NCBI GenBank assembly: GCA_949752735.1 | Contig: OX457037.1 | Coordinates: 20,663,039 to 20,727,038 of the forward strand | Length of the DNA: 64,000 nucleotides | Origin: Lumbricus terrestris | Taxonomy: Eukaryota > Annelida > Clitellata > Crassiclitellata > Lumbricidae | Reading direction: 5' to 3' | Part shown: positions 1 to 11,648 of the stretch, in pieces | Position numbering within the stretch: position 1 is the stretch's first letter | Layout of the letters: each line of letters begins with the position of its first letter | Notes under the pieces: model-generated | The model's database searches: none | Told to the model about the DNA's origin: nothing | The model's input: only the letters and a program-made list of their open reading frames with translations | Made by a program: the position numbers and the translations under genes

Positions 1-426
1 TTGTGTGTAGCTGCATGGTGTGTGAAATAAAGACGTCCTAGGAAAAAATAGGGACGTTGGCGTTGTGGACGGGTAGCTGAACCCCATCAGCCCCCTCAGA
101 ATTTCTTACCCTGAAGCAGATGAAGAAGGTATGGAGGAGCTAAAACTATGACTTGTTACATTATCAAGTGTTTGTAATGACAACTCCCAATGATTAGTTG
201 TGAGTACACCGATACTGTGAAAGTCCAAAAATCTCGGATTTTTCTCGATTTTTGCATTTTTTTAGCGAAATACTAGGCCTATACCAAAAATATCCATTTT
301 ATCCAATAAAGTTAGATACCTGTAAATTCTACCATTTAAGAGCTTTCCAATGGTATTAAATTTGCTGTAATAGGATCAAGGGTTGGGATCTAAAGGCATT
401 TAGAAGTTGGACACATCAGGCGCAAA
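1..426. other. no gene seen
   Basis: This is AT-rich sequence without a credible ORF, repeat or RNA gene that I can recognise. It may be the flank of the ORF that starts next to it on the minus strand. Confidence 0.4.
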
Positions 427-1098
427 TTATGTCAATATGGGTAAAATTTGGGTGGCTTGGGGACCCCTAAATATTTTTTTAGTGTCATAATATTTTACAG
501 GTGTTATTACGGGACCATATGGAAACTTTTTAGGGGACTGCATAGAAAATTTCGAAAACAATATTTTTTGGGACACCCTAATCTGTAGCGCTTTCAATAA
601 ACTCACCCACACATCCTCGAGCGTCACGTGATTATGCAATGACCCCTTATTATGACACCACCATATTGACTTGTTTCCCGTGGCAAAACGACAACATACG
701 ACACAATAGCTGCGTAATTGTAAGCCCATTGAAGAATATGCCTGCTGTGAACGTATAGTGGTCAGTAGCGTAGTCAGGTTTTTGGGGTCCCTGTGCATGG
801 CTTCGGTGGTGGGTCCCTTCAAATAATATGCCTTCGCACCAGTATCCTTTCGTAATGAAGCCGGTATATCACCATAGTTTCCGAAAATGATTGTCTGCTC
901 AGTGTCGATATCCATATCTAGCAGTGCCTCGGCATTGTTCAAACAGAATTCAATTCTGTCTCCCATGCCTGGTGGAGTAATCGGTATAGGCCTAAAGGTT
1001 ACCAGGCCTAATAAATGCGGAAAGTTCGTATATTTTGGCGACCTTCTTTGCCTATACTTTGCCCGCCACTGGTTGCACTCTGCCAGTGCCAGTCCCAA
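427..1098 (-). CDS. unidentified 223-codon ORF, possibly LINE-derived
   Basis: An open frame of 223 codons runs on the minus strand. I recognise no domain. Its first residues (LGLALAE in the wider frame) resemble the start of the CR1-like LINE fragment at about 29.69 kb (LGLALAENNQ), so the N-terminal part may be retrotransposon 5' sequence. The middle (around IEFCLNNAEALL) looks coding-like, while the C-terminal third reads like translated AT-rich DNA. It could be an exon, a pseudogene or chance. There is no splice context that decides it. Confidence 0.25.
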   Translation of the reverse strand: MGLALAECNQWRAKYRQRRSPKYTNFPHLLGLVTFRPIPITPPGMGDRIEFCLNNAEALLDMDIDTEQTIIFGNYGDIPASLRKDTGAKAYYLKGPTTEAMHRDPKNLTTLLTTIRSQQAYSSMGLQLRSYCVVCCRFATGNKSIWWCHNKGSLHNHVTLEDVWVSLLKALQIRVSQKILFSKFSMQSPKKFPYGPVITPVKYYDTKKIFRGPQATQILPILT

Positions 1099-1099
1099 G

Positions 1100-1235
1100 T
1101 AGAGCTCTGCGCCGACTTGACTGTGTCGGCGGCGGTGCGCCGGTCAGTTTTGGTCGGCGGCGGCGGCGCGCCGACATACAAAAATCGGCGGCGCCCTTAA
1201 AATGTCGGCGTCGGGGCGTCGTGGAATTTGTGCTC
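1100..1235. repeat. CGG-rich repeat with GGCGCGCC cores, copy 1
   Basis: The block is built from CGGCGG runs, GGCGCGCCGAC palindromic cores and an ending like AAAATGTCGGCG. The same ordered words recur at 5075-5180. In an otherwise AT-rich window two such islands point to a dispersed GC-rich repeat and not a promoter. Confidence 0.6.
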
Positions 1236-1334
1236 CATGGTCGCATATTTATTTAATTTTTTTTACAAAAAGCAAGCTATGTCATAAAGATATGCGTGCT
1301 AAACAATTATTTTAGGCAATTACCTGGTCTTATA

Positions 1335-1702
1335 TTAAGGCATATTACAATGGTCTTAATATGGCACTGCCAGCTAGGTCTTGCTCCATCTTACCTACTC
1401 GATCTTTGTCGGCCTGTGTTAAGTGCTCGGACTGGTCGGTCCCTACGCTCGGCTGTTAGGGAAGTACTCTTTGTCCCATTTGCTCGTACCTCCATCATGC
1501 ATAGTCGTGCTTTTTCTGTGGTTGGCCCAGTGGTATGGAATGCCCTCCCACTTGAGCTGCGCCTGTTCCCTAGATCACTCTCTGACACATTCTATAAGCA
1601 CTTAAAAACTGTTCTGTTTGTCCGTACTGGAGTCGGGAGCGCCTCTGAGTAGTTTTCTTGAAGAGGCGCTATATAAATACTTGAATGAATGAATGAATTA
1701 AT
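1335..1702 (+). mobile_element. L2-like LINE, 3' end fragment
   Basis: The translation carries the C-terminal part of an L2/CR1-type ORF2 (APSYLLDLCRPV, then LRSAVREVL, RAFSVVGPVVWNALPLELR, then LKTVLF). It ends in the family tail GGGAGCGCCTCTGAGTAG, CTTGAAGAGGCGCTATATAAA and a (TGAA)n microsatellite. The reverse transcriptase core is missing, as expected for 5' truncation during target-primed reverse transcription. Confidence 0.85.
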
Positions 1703-1966
1703 TAATATTCACGAGAAACAATAATTCGTAGAATTGACGTTTAATTTTAAAATTCTACAAAAGTTTGTTTTACAAGCCACTTAACAACGTTTTCAATCCA
1801 GGTCTCCCGTTTACGCAACCTACTAATAGAAGTGAATGGACTGTTTGCGCAGTGGCGGCGCTACCTGCCCATTTTACTGTTGACCTGCACTTCGACCCGT
1901 CACAAATTCTTGAGGTCCATTTTCCTGACGGAATCTGCATAAATTGTATAGCTGCGCGCATGCAGA

Positions 1967-2131
1967 CAAGCATACATACATACACACATACATACATGCA
2001 TACATACATACATAAATACACACATACATGCATACATACATACATACATGCATACATACATACATACATACATACACGCAAACATACATGCATACACACA
2101 TACATACATGCATTCATTCATTCATTCATTC
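1967..2131. repeat. (CATA)n / (CATT)n microsatellite
   Basis: Imperfect CATA tetranucleotide repeats occupy about 140 bp and pass into CATT repeats. The CATT part is the complement of the (ATGA)n tail of the L2-like LINE that follows on the minus strand. Confidence 0.9.
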
Positions 2132-2320
2132 CGAAAATTTATATAGCGCCCCTTCAAGAAGCCTACTCAGAGGCGCTCCCAGTCCAGCCACAGCTAAAAA
2201 GATAGGTCTTGAGCAACTTGTAGAAAGCAGGCAAATTATTCCGAGGTAGTAAGCGTAGTGCAAGTGGGAGCCCATTCCATGTGTACGGGCCAATAACCGA
2301 GAAGGCTCGACGCTCCACAC
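2132..2320 (-). mobile_element. L2-like LINE 3' end, duplicated piece
   Basis: This piece carries the L2 tail and the end of the ORF on the minus strand. About 150 bp of it (2171-2320) are nearly identical to 2443-2590 in the next element, in direct orientation. A stretch of about 120 unrelated bases separates them. Either the tail was duplicated or a second very short copy landed beside the first. Confidence 0.8.
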
Positions 2321-2439
2321 AATGGTATGTTTGAGAGGTTTCTCCTACAGGTGATGTCTAGTGCTGTATATAGTTCACTGCAGGAGTATACCTATTTCTT
2401 ATTATCAGTTTATCACTTACTTTATTCTTATGACACAAC

Positions 2440-4045
2440 TCAGAGGCGCTCCCAGTCCAGCCACAGCTAAAAAGATAGGTCTTGAGCAACTTGTAGAAAG
2501 CAGGCAAATTATTCCGAGGTAGTAAGCGTAGTGCAAGCGGGAGCCCATTCCATGTGGACAGGCCAACAACCGAGAAGGCTCGACGCTGTCTGGTAGCAGA
2601 GCGGGTTCGAGGGACCAGCAGCTCCCCATTGGCCGAAGAGCGCAAAGTTCTACGGGAGGCTACAACAGAGACAGGGCGACAGAGATCAGATAAGTAGGAA
2701 GGAGCACTACCAATTAAGGACCGCCAAACAAGTGCTGCTATCCTGTAGGAGATGCGCTGCGAGACTGGAAGCCAGTGCAGAACATCACGCATGTAGGCAG
2801 AAATTGGAGCAAATTTTGGGATGTGTCCAATAAGCCGAGCAGCAGAGCGCATGACCCGATCAAGACGCCCTATTAAGCTAGATGGGTGGCCAGCAAGAAT
2901 TGAGCAGCAATGATCAATTCTGCTTGTTACGAAAGCGTGGACAAGGACCACAGCAGCATCATGAGATAGGGACCGCATGACAACACGCAACTGGCGGAGC
3001 TGGTAATAGCAGCTTTGCGTTACTAGGTTGACATGCTGTGAGAAACTAAGTTCTTGGTCAAGTGTCACTCCAAGATCGCGGACGGTATGAGAGAATGCAA
3101 TATGGGGAAATGTCTGAGCCAAAAGATGCATGTCTAGACTAGTCAACTGTCTGCGACCGCCAAGCCAAATGAATTGGGTTTTGGATGGATTCAACAGCAA
3201 ACGATTCGAAGCCATCCAGCGAGAAAGGGCATCAATGGCAGAGCACATCAACCCAACAGAGTAAACTGCATCTGTTGCACGACAGTGAACATATGCTTGG
3301 ATGTCATCAGCATATAGCTGATGTGAGAGTCCACATACCCTCAGCAGGGAGCTAACATCTGACGTGTACAGAATGTAAAGCAAAGAGCCCAGAACCGATC
3401 CCTGGGGTACACCAAAAATGGCAGTGACCCACCGAGATCTAGTTGAGCCAGATATGACACAGTTTGTGCGATCACTGATCAGTAAGGAAAGATCGTAGCC
3501 ATTCCAGGGGTTTATCAGTCAGCCCAAAAGAGACAGAAAGGCGCTGAAGGAGGATCGAATGGTCGACAGAGTCAAAGGCAGAGCTAACCTAACATCAAAA
3601 AGAGCCAAAAGAGTTATATAGCCACAGTCCATGGCGCCATAGAAGTCAGATAGGAGGCGGACTAGCAGGGTCTCAGTAGAATGGTTTCTCCGAAAACCCG
3701 ATTGTAGGGCAGGGAGCAACCCATTCCCATCTAAATACGCGACAAGTTGGTTGCAAACAATTCGTTCTAAAAATTTTCGAAAGGAATGTCACATTAGCAA
3801 TGGGACGGTAGTTGGTGGGATCGCTTGTGTCAAGTCCATCTCGCTTCAAGGCTGGAAGGAGGATGGACCGCTTCTGCGACGTAGGTAGATGAGCCTCCTG
3901 GATCGACCGGTTGCAGAGCACTGTAAGAAACGGAAGGAGGTCGTCAATTAGCTCCTGAACGAGGAACGTGGGCACAGGGTCCAGCTCACAAGTCTTCGGG
4001 GCAGCAGTGAGGATGAGACATCGTAACTCTTGACTCGTTATCTCA
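2440..4045 (-). mobile_element. L2-like LINE, 5'-truncated, frameshifted
   Basis: On the minus strand the translation gives, in order, an RT N-terminal part (NYRPIANVTFLSKIF), LQSGFRRNHSTETLL, QGSVLGSLLYILYTSD, the catalytic YADD (in LYADDIQAYVH), the WMASNRLLLNPSKTQFIWLG block and the C-terminal HWLPV region. The ORF is split into three frames near 3700 and 3500, and the usual DVSAAFDTVDH motif is damaged, so the copy is dead. It is truncated at the 5' end beside a (CATA)n repeat. Confidence 0.9.
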
Positions 4046-4095
4046 TTCATTCATACATACATGCATACATATACACATACAATACATACATGCTG
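4046..4095. repeat. (CATA)n microsatellite
   Basis: A second short CATA-type microsatellite abuts the truncated 5' end of the preceding LINE. Confidence 0.75.
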
Positions 4096-5070
4096 TGTTT
4101 AAGTAGAAATCTTTGTCTGTCGCAAAGTGGGAGCTATCGTGAATACAAAGTCATGCAATCTTGTCAACAGATGAGGGTACTTGCAGTTTTTTCTTATTTT
4201 CCTTTGTCAAAGCACACTGAGTAGTAAAATTGATCAGAATTCACCAACTTTCCTGATTTATTTATGGTCCAATAATCCGACCGACTTCCTCTCGAAACTC
4301 TTAGCATCTTCTTTAAACCTAATTGCTATGCACAAGACTTTCGATCTAAGCAAGCCAAGTCACAATAAGTTACACTTGTTTTATGAGGGAAAGTGTTTCT
4401 CTTTTCTTAATCTGATCCCATTTGTGAGATGCTTCTCAGATTGCTGACAATAGGATCTATTGGCCAGTGTCCTATCATGCTCCATTTTGCACATAGACAT
4501 TAGACAGCCTCTTAATATTCGGAAGCTTAATTAATCACCAATTTCGTATAGGTCACGTACAGCGTAAGAGTTTGATACTGATGAGAAAAATAGGAGTTAG
4601 GTAGTAACTGGCCGGCAATGGAGATTCACAAGCCTGCAGACGCGACCAATCGCCTACATAAAATTGCAGATCGACACCTCTTTGCAACGTGACAGTAACG
4701 TGCATCCATAGAGGGCAGACGGTTCTGTTCCATCTTAGCATACGGTCGGATTAGCTATCAGGCAAGAACGCGCACACACGGCATGGCAATTCACTCAGGC
4801 CTACCTGGAGTTCTTGTTACCTTCGTTGCTGCCATAATTGAAATCGAATCACAAAATCCACAACGTTTAAACGTTAAGAAAACTGTTCCAAAAGTCGGAA
4901 AGAATAGGTAGAATCATAGGTTTCATGGCATTGACGCAAAAACGGTGTTGCCATGAATAATCGAAGTAGATAAGAAAAAGATTATATTTTGCGCTTACGC
5001 AACAATTTCAAATTTTTTCCCTGAAATCATGCAAGAGATTAAAAATACAACAGAAAGAAATACACGAATC
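4096..5070. other. no gene seen
   Basis: I find only short open frames (the longest, 88 codons at 4181-4447, has no recognisable motif) and no repeat that recurs elsewhere in the window. Confidence 0.4.
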
Positions 5071-5074
5071 AAGG

Positions 5075-5180
5075 TGGCATCGGCGGCGCGCCGACAAATT
5101 TTCGGCGGCGGCGGCGCGCCGACCCAAGAAAATCGGCGGCGACGGCGCCCATAAAATGTCGGCGGCGGCGTGGCTAAGTG
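5075..5180. repeat. CGG-rich repeat with GGCGCGCC cores, copy 2
   Basis: This second copy of the GC-rich repeat shows the order CGGCGGCGCGCCGAC, TTTTCGGCGG, GGCGCGCCGACCC and AAAATGTCGGCGG, parallel to 1100-1235. Confidence 0.6.
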
Positions 5181-5204
5181 AGGGATAGAGGGAGTATTAC
5201 TAAG

Positions 5205-6518
5205 TATCAATCAATCAATCAAATAAATTTATATAGCGCCCCTTCAAGATCTCTACTCAGAGGCGCTCCCAACCCAGGCCTGGTCAAAGAGAAAGGTCTT
5301 AAGAAGACGGTAGAAAGAGCCACCAGAGTCACGGGGAAGCGAACGGAGAGCCGCAGGGAGGCCATTCCAGATAGCTGGACCCACCACGGAAAATGCTCTT
5401 CGCTGCATAGTAGCGGTACGACAAAAAGGACAAGATAGTCACCGCGGGCAGCAGACCGCAGCGAACAACGGCCCAGAGAAACCGAGACTGGAGTAAAAAG
5501 CTCACATAGGTAGGATGAAGCTTGAGACAGAATGCAGCGCCAAGCTATAGACGAAACTCTATAAGCAATGCGTTGCTGCAGTGGGAGCCAGTGGAGGTCG
5601 TCCCTCATGAAGGCAGAAACGTGAGCAAACCGGGAGATGCCACCAACCAAGCGTGCTGCAGATCGAAGGACCCTAACCAAGGAGTTCAGACGGACCTGTG
5701 GGAGGCCAACATAAAGAGAGGAGCAGTAATCTAAGCGGCTGCAAACAAAGGCATGGACAAGAGTAGAAGATGCAGTGAATGAGAGAGAGCGAGCAACGAC
5801 ACGCAGCTGTCGAATTTGATAATAGCAGGCACGTGACAGGGAAAAGATGTGCTTAGAGAAGGAAAGTTCTTGGTCCAAGATGACCCCAAGGTCTCGAACA
5901 GAGGTAGAGAAGGTTAAAAGGGGAAACTCATGTGCCAGAGCAGCCAAGTCAATCTTGGCCAGCTGCTGGCGAGTTCCCAGCCATATGAATTGCGTCTTCA
6001 GAGAGTTGATTCGCAGTCGATTTGACGAAAGCCAATAAGTAAGGGTGTCAGAAGCACTGACCATAAGGCGGACAGTTTTGGCTGCGTCCACAGCAAAGCA
6101 ATGGGCATATGATTGGACATCATCAGCGTAGGAGTGGCTTCGCAATGAGCAAGAAGCGAGCAAAGAGCCAATGTCTGCAGTGAAAAGGATATAGAGCAAG
6201 GGCCCTAGAACAGAACCCTGCGGAAGGCCCACTGGAAAGGGGATCCAAGGGGAACGGGTGGAGTGAAAGACAGTGGAAGAGGAGCGGTCTGCTAAATAAG
6301 ATGTGAGCCAGTCAAGGGGCAGAGCAGAGATGCCAAAAGAAATAGAAAGCCGATGAATGAGAATATCATGATCGACAGTGTCGAAAGCAGCACTCACGTC
6401 GTAGAGAGCCAGAAGAGTTACCTGCGATTTGTCAATCGCATTGTAAACATCAGAAAGAAGATGAAGAAGAAGGGTCTCAGTGGAGTGTCCCTTGCGAAAG
6501 CCAGATTTGTAGGCCTAA
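5205..6518 (-). mobile_element. L2-like LINE, 5'-truncated, nearly intact RT
   Basis: A minus-strand frame of 392 codons (5219-6397) continues upstream to about 6515 with SGFRKGHSTETLLL. It holds DVSAAFDTVDHDIL, GLPQGSVLGPLLYILFTAD (about residues 58-76 of the ORF), the catalytic YADD at residues 90-93, the SSNRLRINSLKTQFIWLG block and the HWLPL region. A frameshift near residue 320 destroys the RAFS...WNGLP end, which continues in another frame. The 3' tail GGGAGCGCC and (TTGA)n lies at 5212-5270. It would encode ORF2 of an L2-clade retrotransposon, and the endonuclease half is missing. Confidence 0.93.
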
Positions 6519-7790
6519 ATTAATTATGCAATTGCCAATTTAAATTACGCAAAGCACTGCAAAGTTATAATATTCCGTAATCCGTGACATTATATTTGGG
6601 CCTAGGCTATATGTCGGCAAAACTACTGTCCGCCAAAGACCGGTTGTGTATTAAATCACGCGCTTGGGCATTCCGGTTTAAGCAAATGATATTATCGAGT
6701 GTAGGCTTACATTTATACTTTATGACATTCTGAATATTCTCTGACCGCCGGGACGCTTGTGTAGCCGGGGACCCCTGTAGCCGACATTGCACATTCTGCA
6801 CAATCTATTGCTACACCACCGCTGTACATGCAGATTTGAATACATTCGGAATAATTTCCCAAAGTAAAAACATTACTCTGACCGCAAGAGGCCCTATACA
6901 GCCGTGAAAACGGTCGAGTCGGAGCTGGAACGAGGTGCAGAAACAATTACCTGAATATTCTGGAGGACAGCGTCCAGGAGTTCCGTTGTAGCGTTTGATG
7001 CGTAGTGATCCGATTATTGGAGAATCATAGGCTGTCATTACAACAATACATACTTTCAAGTTGAAAGTTCTTTAGATCAGAAACGCATAGGTTTTTTGTT
7101 AAATAAATTTACAGCACTATCAAATGTAGCCTATTGTCATTGGACAGCATCACTCTGGCAGACTTCTTTCCTATCAACTGCACATTGCAGGATAAGACGC
7201 TGACGGAACCACTAATAAATTAATTACTGGTGTTACCGTTATATACGGGCACCAAATAACCAATGCATGATACTCTAAGAACATTTATACTTAAATAAAA
7301 GCACTTTTAATACCGCTAAATGAGCGTTCAAAAGGTATTTCAGAGTTTTGTGAATTTTTGATGTGCAATCGAGGTAATGGGTAATTTAATTCAGTCAATA
7401 TAAGATTTTTCCAGCGGATTAACATGACATTAATCTATTTTAATGCAAGGCAAATGTTTTTCATTAAGTAAACTGAACTTCTCAGATAATGTGAGAGCGC
7501 TTTGTCGGACTCGCCTCTGTCCAGCCGAATCCCAATTTCCGTTGCCCAAACAAAGAAGTTCCACTGGCACCGACCCATGTTTCTGCAATACTAGAGAGCA
7601 ATAATTTGAGCTTCTTTATTTTGTTTTCATTTTGATCCGTCAGCTCATCATTGGTTTTGCGCTGCCAGGTTGGAATGCCTGGGGAGAGCTGTTCTCAGGC
7701 GTGGCACAGTGGCACTATATAAATTCGCAATCACAATAGCCCCGTTCGTACATGTAATTACAATTAAATGCAGATTGGCAGGAATTATAT
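6519..7790. other. no gene seen
   Basis: Three overlapping short minus-strand frames (6607-7059) have no recognisable motif. I see no LINE, SINE or TIR signature. Confidence 0.4.
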
Positions 7791-7798
7791 TATTTGAA

Positions 7799-8879
7799 TA
7801 GTGATGTAGCTTTTCCGGAAATGTATTTTGACGGAAAGTTTCCGGAAAGTTTCCGGAAACTTTCTGGAAATTTTCCGAAGAACTGGAAAATACATTAAAC
7901 TCAGAAAATATCAGAATTTCACTCTCGTAAATTTTTCTTATAGTTTAAACTCCTTTATTTACAGTACTTCTGTCAATGCAAACAATGTTGAACTTACAAA
8001 TAATTAATATGAGCAATAAACACTGTTCATTAGCGTTTCAGACTAGAGTAACCTATAGAAAACTAGTTTCTTGCATGATTGTCTGCAGTCATCTCTGTTG
8101 CAGGAAATGTGTAAAAAAACTGATATAAACATGAAATAATATAGCATCAATTTCTATTTCTGTCTTATACTTTCATAACTCACAAATATGAAGGTGACTG
8201 AATAATAAAAAATATTTTCTATAAACAGCAAAGTTTAATTGCATTTAATTCCTAAATGTACCAGTATTTTTGGGCTGTGTCAACAATTATCACTAGCAGT
8301 GCCATCTATTGAATAAACTATTATTTATATCCACCTAAGACTGCTTATAGTGATGGATGTATTTAGTACCATTACACTGAAAGAAAATTTGGGACTCCTT
8401 AGAATTGAGTATGTATTTAATAATATTTTAATGTTGGAAAAATGCGTCGGAAAGTTTCAAGAAAAATATGAAACTTTCCGGACAATTTTTCTACCTCACA
8501 ACACTAACTTCTGATAGTGATTGATGTATTTAGTAACATTATATTGAAAGAAAATTTCGGACTCCTAAGAATTGAGTATGTATTTAATAATATTTTATTG
8601 GTGGAAAAAAACGTCGGAAAGTTTCCGGAAAAATATGAAACTTTCCTGACAATTTTTCCACCTCACAACGCTAACTTCTGATGGTGATTGATGTATTTAG
8701 TAACATTATATTGAAAGAAAATTTCGGACTCCTAAGAATTGAGTACGGCATGTATTTAATAATATTTTATTGGTGGAAAAATATGTCGGAAAGTTTCCGG
8801 AAAGATTCGTCGGAAAGTTTCCGAAACTTTCCGGAAAGTTATGAAACTTTCCGAGGAAAGTTTCCGCCTCACAACACTA
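7799..8879. mobile_element. non-autonomous hAT-like element with perfect 8-bp TSD
   Basis: The element starts TAGTGATGTAGC and ends GCCTCACAACACTA, which are similar inverted ends. It is flanked on both sides by TATTTGAA (7791-7798 and 8880-8887), an 8-bp target duplication as made by hAT transposases. Inside are many GGAAAGTTTCCGGAAA palindromic words near the ends. Three direct units of about 165-180 bp follow (about 8340, 8515 and 8680 to 8870), each closing with a copy of the right terminus. No transposase is left. Confidence 0.85.
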
Positions 8880-8887
8880 TATTTGAA

Positions 8888-9396
8888 TGTGATGATTGGT
8901 AGAATCATTGTTTGCAATGCAGAAGTTTTTGAGAGTGAAGTCAAAACTGGTACCAAATGCATTGCAGAAGGTAGTATTTCCCGATGTCAACCAATCAAAC
9001 TCCGGTCTCACAATTCCGGCGTAGTGAAAACGACAGACTATTGGCGAAGACACGGGACTCTGATCACAAATCGGATATGGATCTAAACAAGACACAGAAC
9101 TTTGATCAAAAAATTTAATCGGGTATGGATCTAAACATGGAATATAACCTGCTAAACTTGATGCAAAATATTAAATATTATCAGAAAATCTTCTGCAATA
9201 TAAATCTATAAATATTAGAACTAAAAACTGCATGGAAAAATTAAAATACAACATAAAAATCAAAGATTGCACTACTGAAGTCGCAAAATAATACATCAAT
9301 AATACAACTTCGCCGAAGTAATAAATTTTTTCTAATCCTGAAGCAAGTGGTCATTGTTCTTCCTCGCCGTCTGATTAACCGACTGAAACTTTAAGG
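8888..9396. other. no gene seen
   Basis: Short overlapping frames on both strands around 8840-9095 lack family motifs. The rest is AT-rich. Confidence 0.35.
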
Positions 9397-9820
9397 CAGT
9401 GCTGTCCAACCTGCGGCCCGCGATGTAATTCTAAGCGGCTCGCCCAGACTCACTAAATTTGTGCACTTTGTGTAAAATGAAGTTAAAGAATAAAGTCACT
9501 GGTCGACTTGAGCTTTTCTTTGTTGTTATTGATTTTGTGACAGTTGCGATTTGGAATGCTACCTGGAAGGCCAATCCAAAAGTTAAATCTACTCTTTCTT
9601 TTCCTCGGGTTAGGTAACCGGCGGTATAAAAATTTCATATAATATCGATAGCTATAGATTGATAGATAGATTATGACCATTCAATTATAAATTTCAATAG
9701 GCTACTCGTTTCAAATGTCAATATAAACTCTTAGGCTATCAATAAATTTACTATTGCGGTCCTCAGCTTCAAGAATCAAGTTTTTGCGGCCAATGGTACC
9801 AAAAAGGTTGGACAGCACTG
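9397..9820. mobile_element. hAT-like MITE (TIR only)
   Basis: The inverted ends CAGTGCTGTCCAACCTGCGG and, on the right, AAAGGTTGGACAGCACTG form a good terminal repeat of the hAT CAGTG type. GCGGCC words sit just inside both ends. The flanks do not show a matching 8-bp duplication, so the ends may be eroded. Confidence 0.6.
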
Positions 9821-10137
9821 CATCCAAGGTCTAGCCTACGAGCTCATGTCATTATGTAAATGACTTCAATAGAGACAAATTTCAATCACAATTTCAATTG
9901 CAATGTGTGAATCACAAATCTTGTCATGTCATCATACGCTTGAAGAATTTAATTGACCAGCATGCCTGAACATTGCATCATAATAATATGGCAAAATGCT
10001 ATTTGCATTTCATAGATGCTTCCAAGTTTGCTCAAAGTCTTGACCAAACCAAAGCGCGCGGTATTTAACGCGCGGTAAGTGCGCGAGGTTTTGACAGCAA
10101 ACCCATGAGAATGCACATGCGCCGGTGTGAGAATATT

Positions 10138-10494
10138 AAAAGTCTCCCCGAAATATAATCTCTCCCAAAATAGTCTCTCCTTGCTGAAACTCAGTATTGG
10201 AAGAATTTTTTATATAAAAGTTAACAGGAAACATACGTTCTTGTTAAATAATTTAGCAACGTAAACTATCGGATTAAACAGTTTATCTATAAATTTCATG
10301 TGACTATAGCCAACTTCAAGTTGAACGGGAGGGGGACTTTACTTGAGTGGTGGAGGAAATATCCTCCCAAACCGGAGACTCTACTAATTTTCAGAATGTG
10401 GTCTCCGGAGGCGAATTTATTCTGAAACAGACCTGCCGGGTAGAACCTATTTCGAATAAAAGTCTCCGGGGTGGGCTTTTAAAGGGGAGACTTA
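10138..10494. repeat. possible MITE with GTCTCCCC ends
   Basis: AAAAGTCTCCCCG on the left and AAAGGGGAGACTTA on the right form a short inverted pair, and GGAGAC/GTCTCC words recur inside. I see no clear target duplication. An 87-codon plus-strand frame overlaps the right part without recognisable motifs. Confidence 0.35.
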
Positions 10495-11163
10495 GTCACG
10501 CGACAGCGGCATCAATGCAAAACAGCATGGGACCATCACGTCCAAACAAGCAGCCGAAAACAAGTACCGACGACCTGGATGGATGGATATCGGAACCCAA
10601 CCTGGTGTAGGCTATTCTTGGGCCGCACCGACCTTCGAAGTTAGTTTTCATGTAATAAGATGGCCTTGAATTGATCTACTGCTCAACAGAATCCAGTACA
10701 ATGTGTCTCACGTACAGAACGAAATAATCATGCATGCTAGAATTTTGTCAGCTAACGACCATTCAAGATGGGCAGTTGATAACGGACTGAAGTCACTGAT
10801 CGTCTCTGGGAGTTTGGCAGACACGCAAGGACACTGTTCCAGTACAGGTGCGTTAACACAATGAAGAGGACAAGAGTCATATATATAGCAGCGACAAACT
10901 ATAAACTTAGCCGTACGATTCAAATCTGGTATAATTAGTGAAAGCAGGACCTGCAGGGGAATTGACATGTTCCTTCATAGACAAACCTTCATCCAAGACC
11001 AATAAAAGGTCCAAGACAACGCGTCGTACTTTCTAGTGGAAAAATCATTATCACCGCCGTCATCAACAACAGCATCACCACGCTGCCAACACCAACTTTA
11101 TAAAGAACACTAGTGAAATAATTGTTCTAATAATTGTGCAGAAATGTTCTTAAGACTCCTCAC
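10495..11163. other. no gene seen; intronic if the IgSF gene continues
   Basis: I recognise no exon or repeat here. It would be intron or downstream sequence of the minus-strand IgSF gene. Confidence 0.35.
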
Positions 11164-11493
11164 CCATAATGGTCACCTTTACGGAGAGCTTGTAGATTTC
11201 GTCTGTGTCGATGCACTCGTATTGTCCAGCGTGTTCAAGAAGCACAAGATCAATAACAAGAGTAGAATAACCAAAGACGTCGTTCACTATTCGGTAAGCA
11301 TTTGGAACATTGGAATCTTCTTCACTGCTGCCATCGATCAATTCACTCTCATTGCTACCATAAGGTATTAAATACCATTTGGGAGGACGTGATGAATTGG
11401 TGAAGCAGTTCAACTCAACTTTGTCTCCAATTGAAGCAAACTCATCCCGTTTATCCGAGTGTAAAAATCCGTCGACGGATACAGAAAACACAG
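11164..11493 (-). CDS. IgSF gene, V-like Ig domain exon
   Basis: The exon runs from an acceptor (TTGTTGTCAACAG) to a donor (GTGAGGAG) on the minus strand. It is 330 nt long with phase 1 at both ends. It encodes one immunoglobulin fold: the B-strand Cys in VELNCF, the C-strand Trp in PPKWYLI, and the F-strand HAGQYEC with the D/H-x-G-x-Y-x-C pattern, followed by a KVTI G strand. A V- or I-type extracellular adhesion or receptor domain is the natural reading. Joined to the previous exon (27771-28049) the frame stays open. It could also belong to a second, neighbouring IgSF gene, because its first codons (AVFSV) look like a domain following a signal-peptide exon. Confidence 0.82.
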
Positions 11494-11524
11494 CTGTTGA
11501 CAACAAAACTCAAATAAAGGCTAG

Positions 11525-11600
11525 CAGGTTTATTCATTCATTCATTCATTCATTCATTCATTCATTCATAACACCCCTTCAAGGTTACTACTTAGGATAA
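11525..11600 (-). mobile_element. L2-like LINE tail remnant
   Basis: A (CATT)n run followed by ACACCCCTTCAAGG resembles the complement of the L2 3' tail. Only about 75 bp remain, located in the intron just upstream of the 11-kb Ig exon. Confidence 0.6.
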
Positions 11601-11648
11601 AAGCTACCACATGGTTATGATCATGCATTGCATCGCTTATATGATTCT

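Noticed and set aside
1765..2205. Overlapping His/Tyr/Thr-rich and Cys/Met/Val-rich frames on both strands
   Set aside because: They are translations of a CATA microsatellite.
5178..6038. Plus-strand frames between 5178 and 6038
   Set aside because: They are antisense to the L2-like LINE on the minus strand, which has the reverse transcriptase motifs.
9397..9820. An 8-bp target duplication for the CAGTGCTGTCC element
   Set aside because: The flanks CTTTAAGG and CATCCAAG do not match, so only the inverted ends are claimed.
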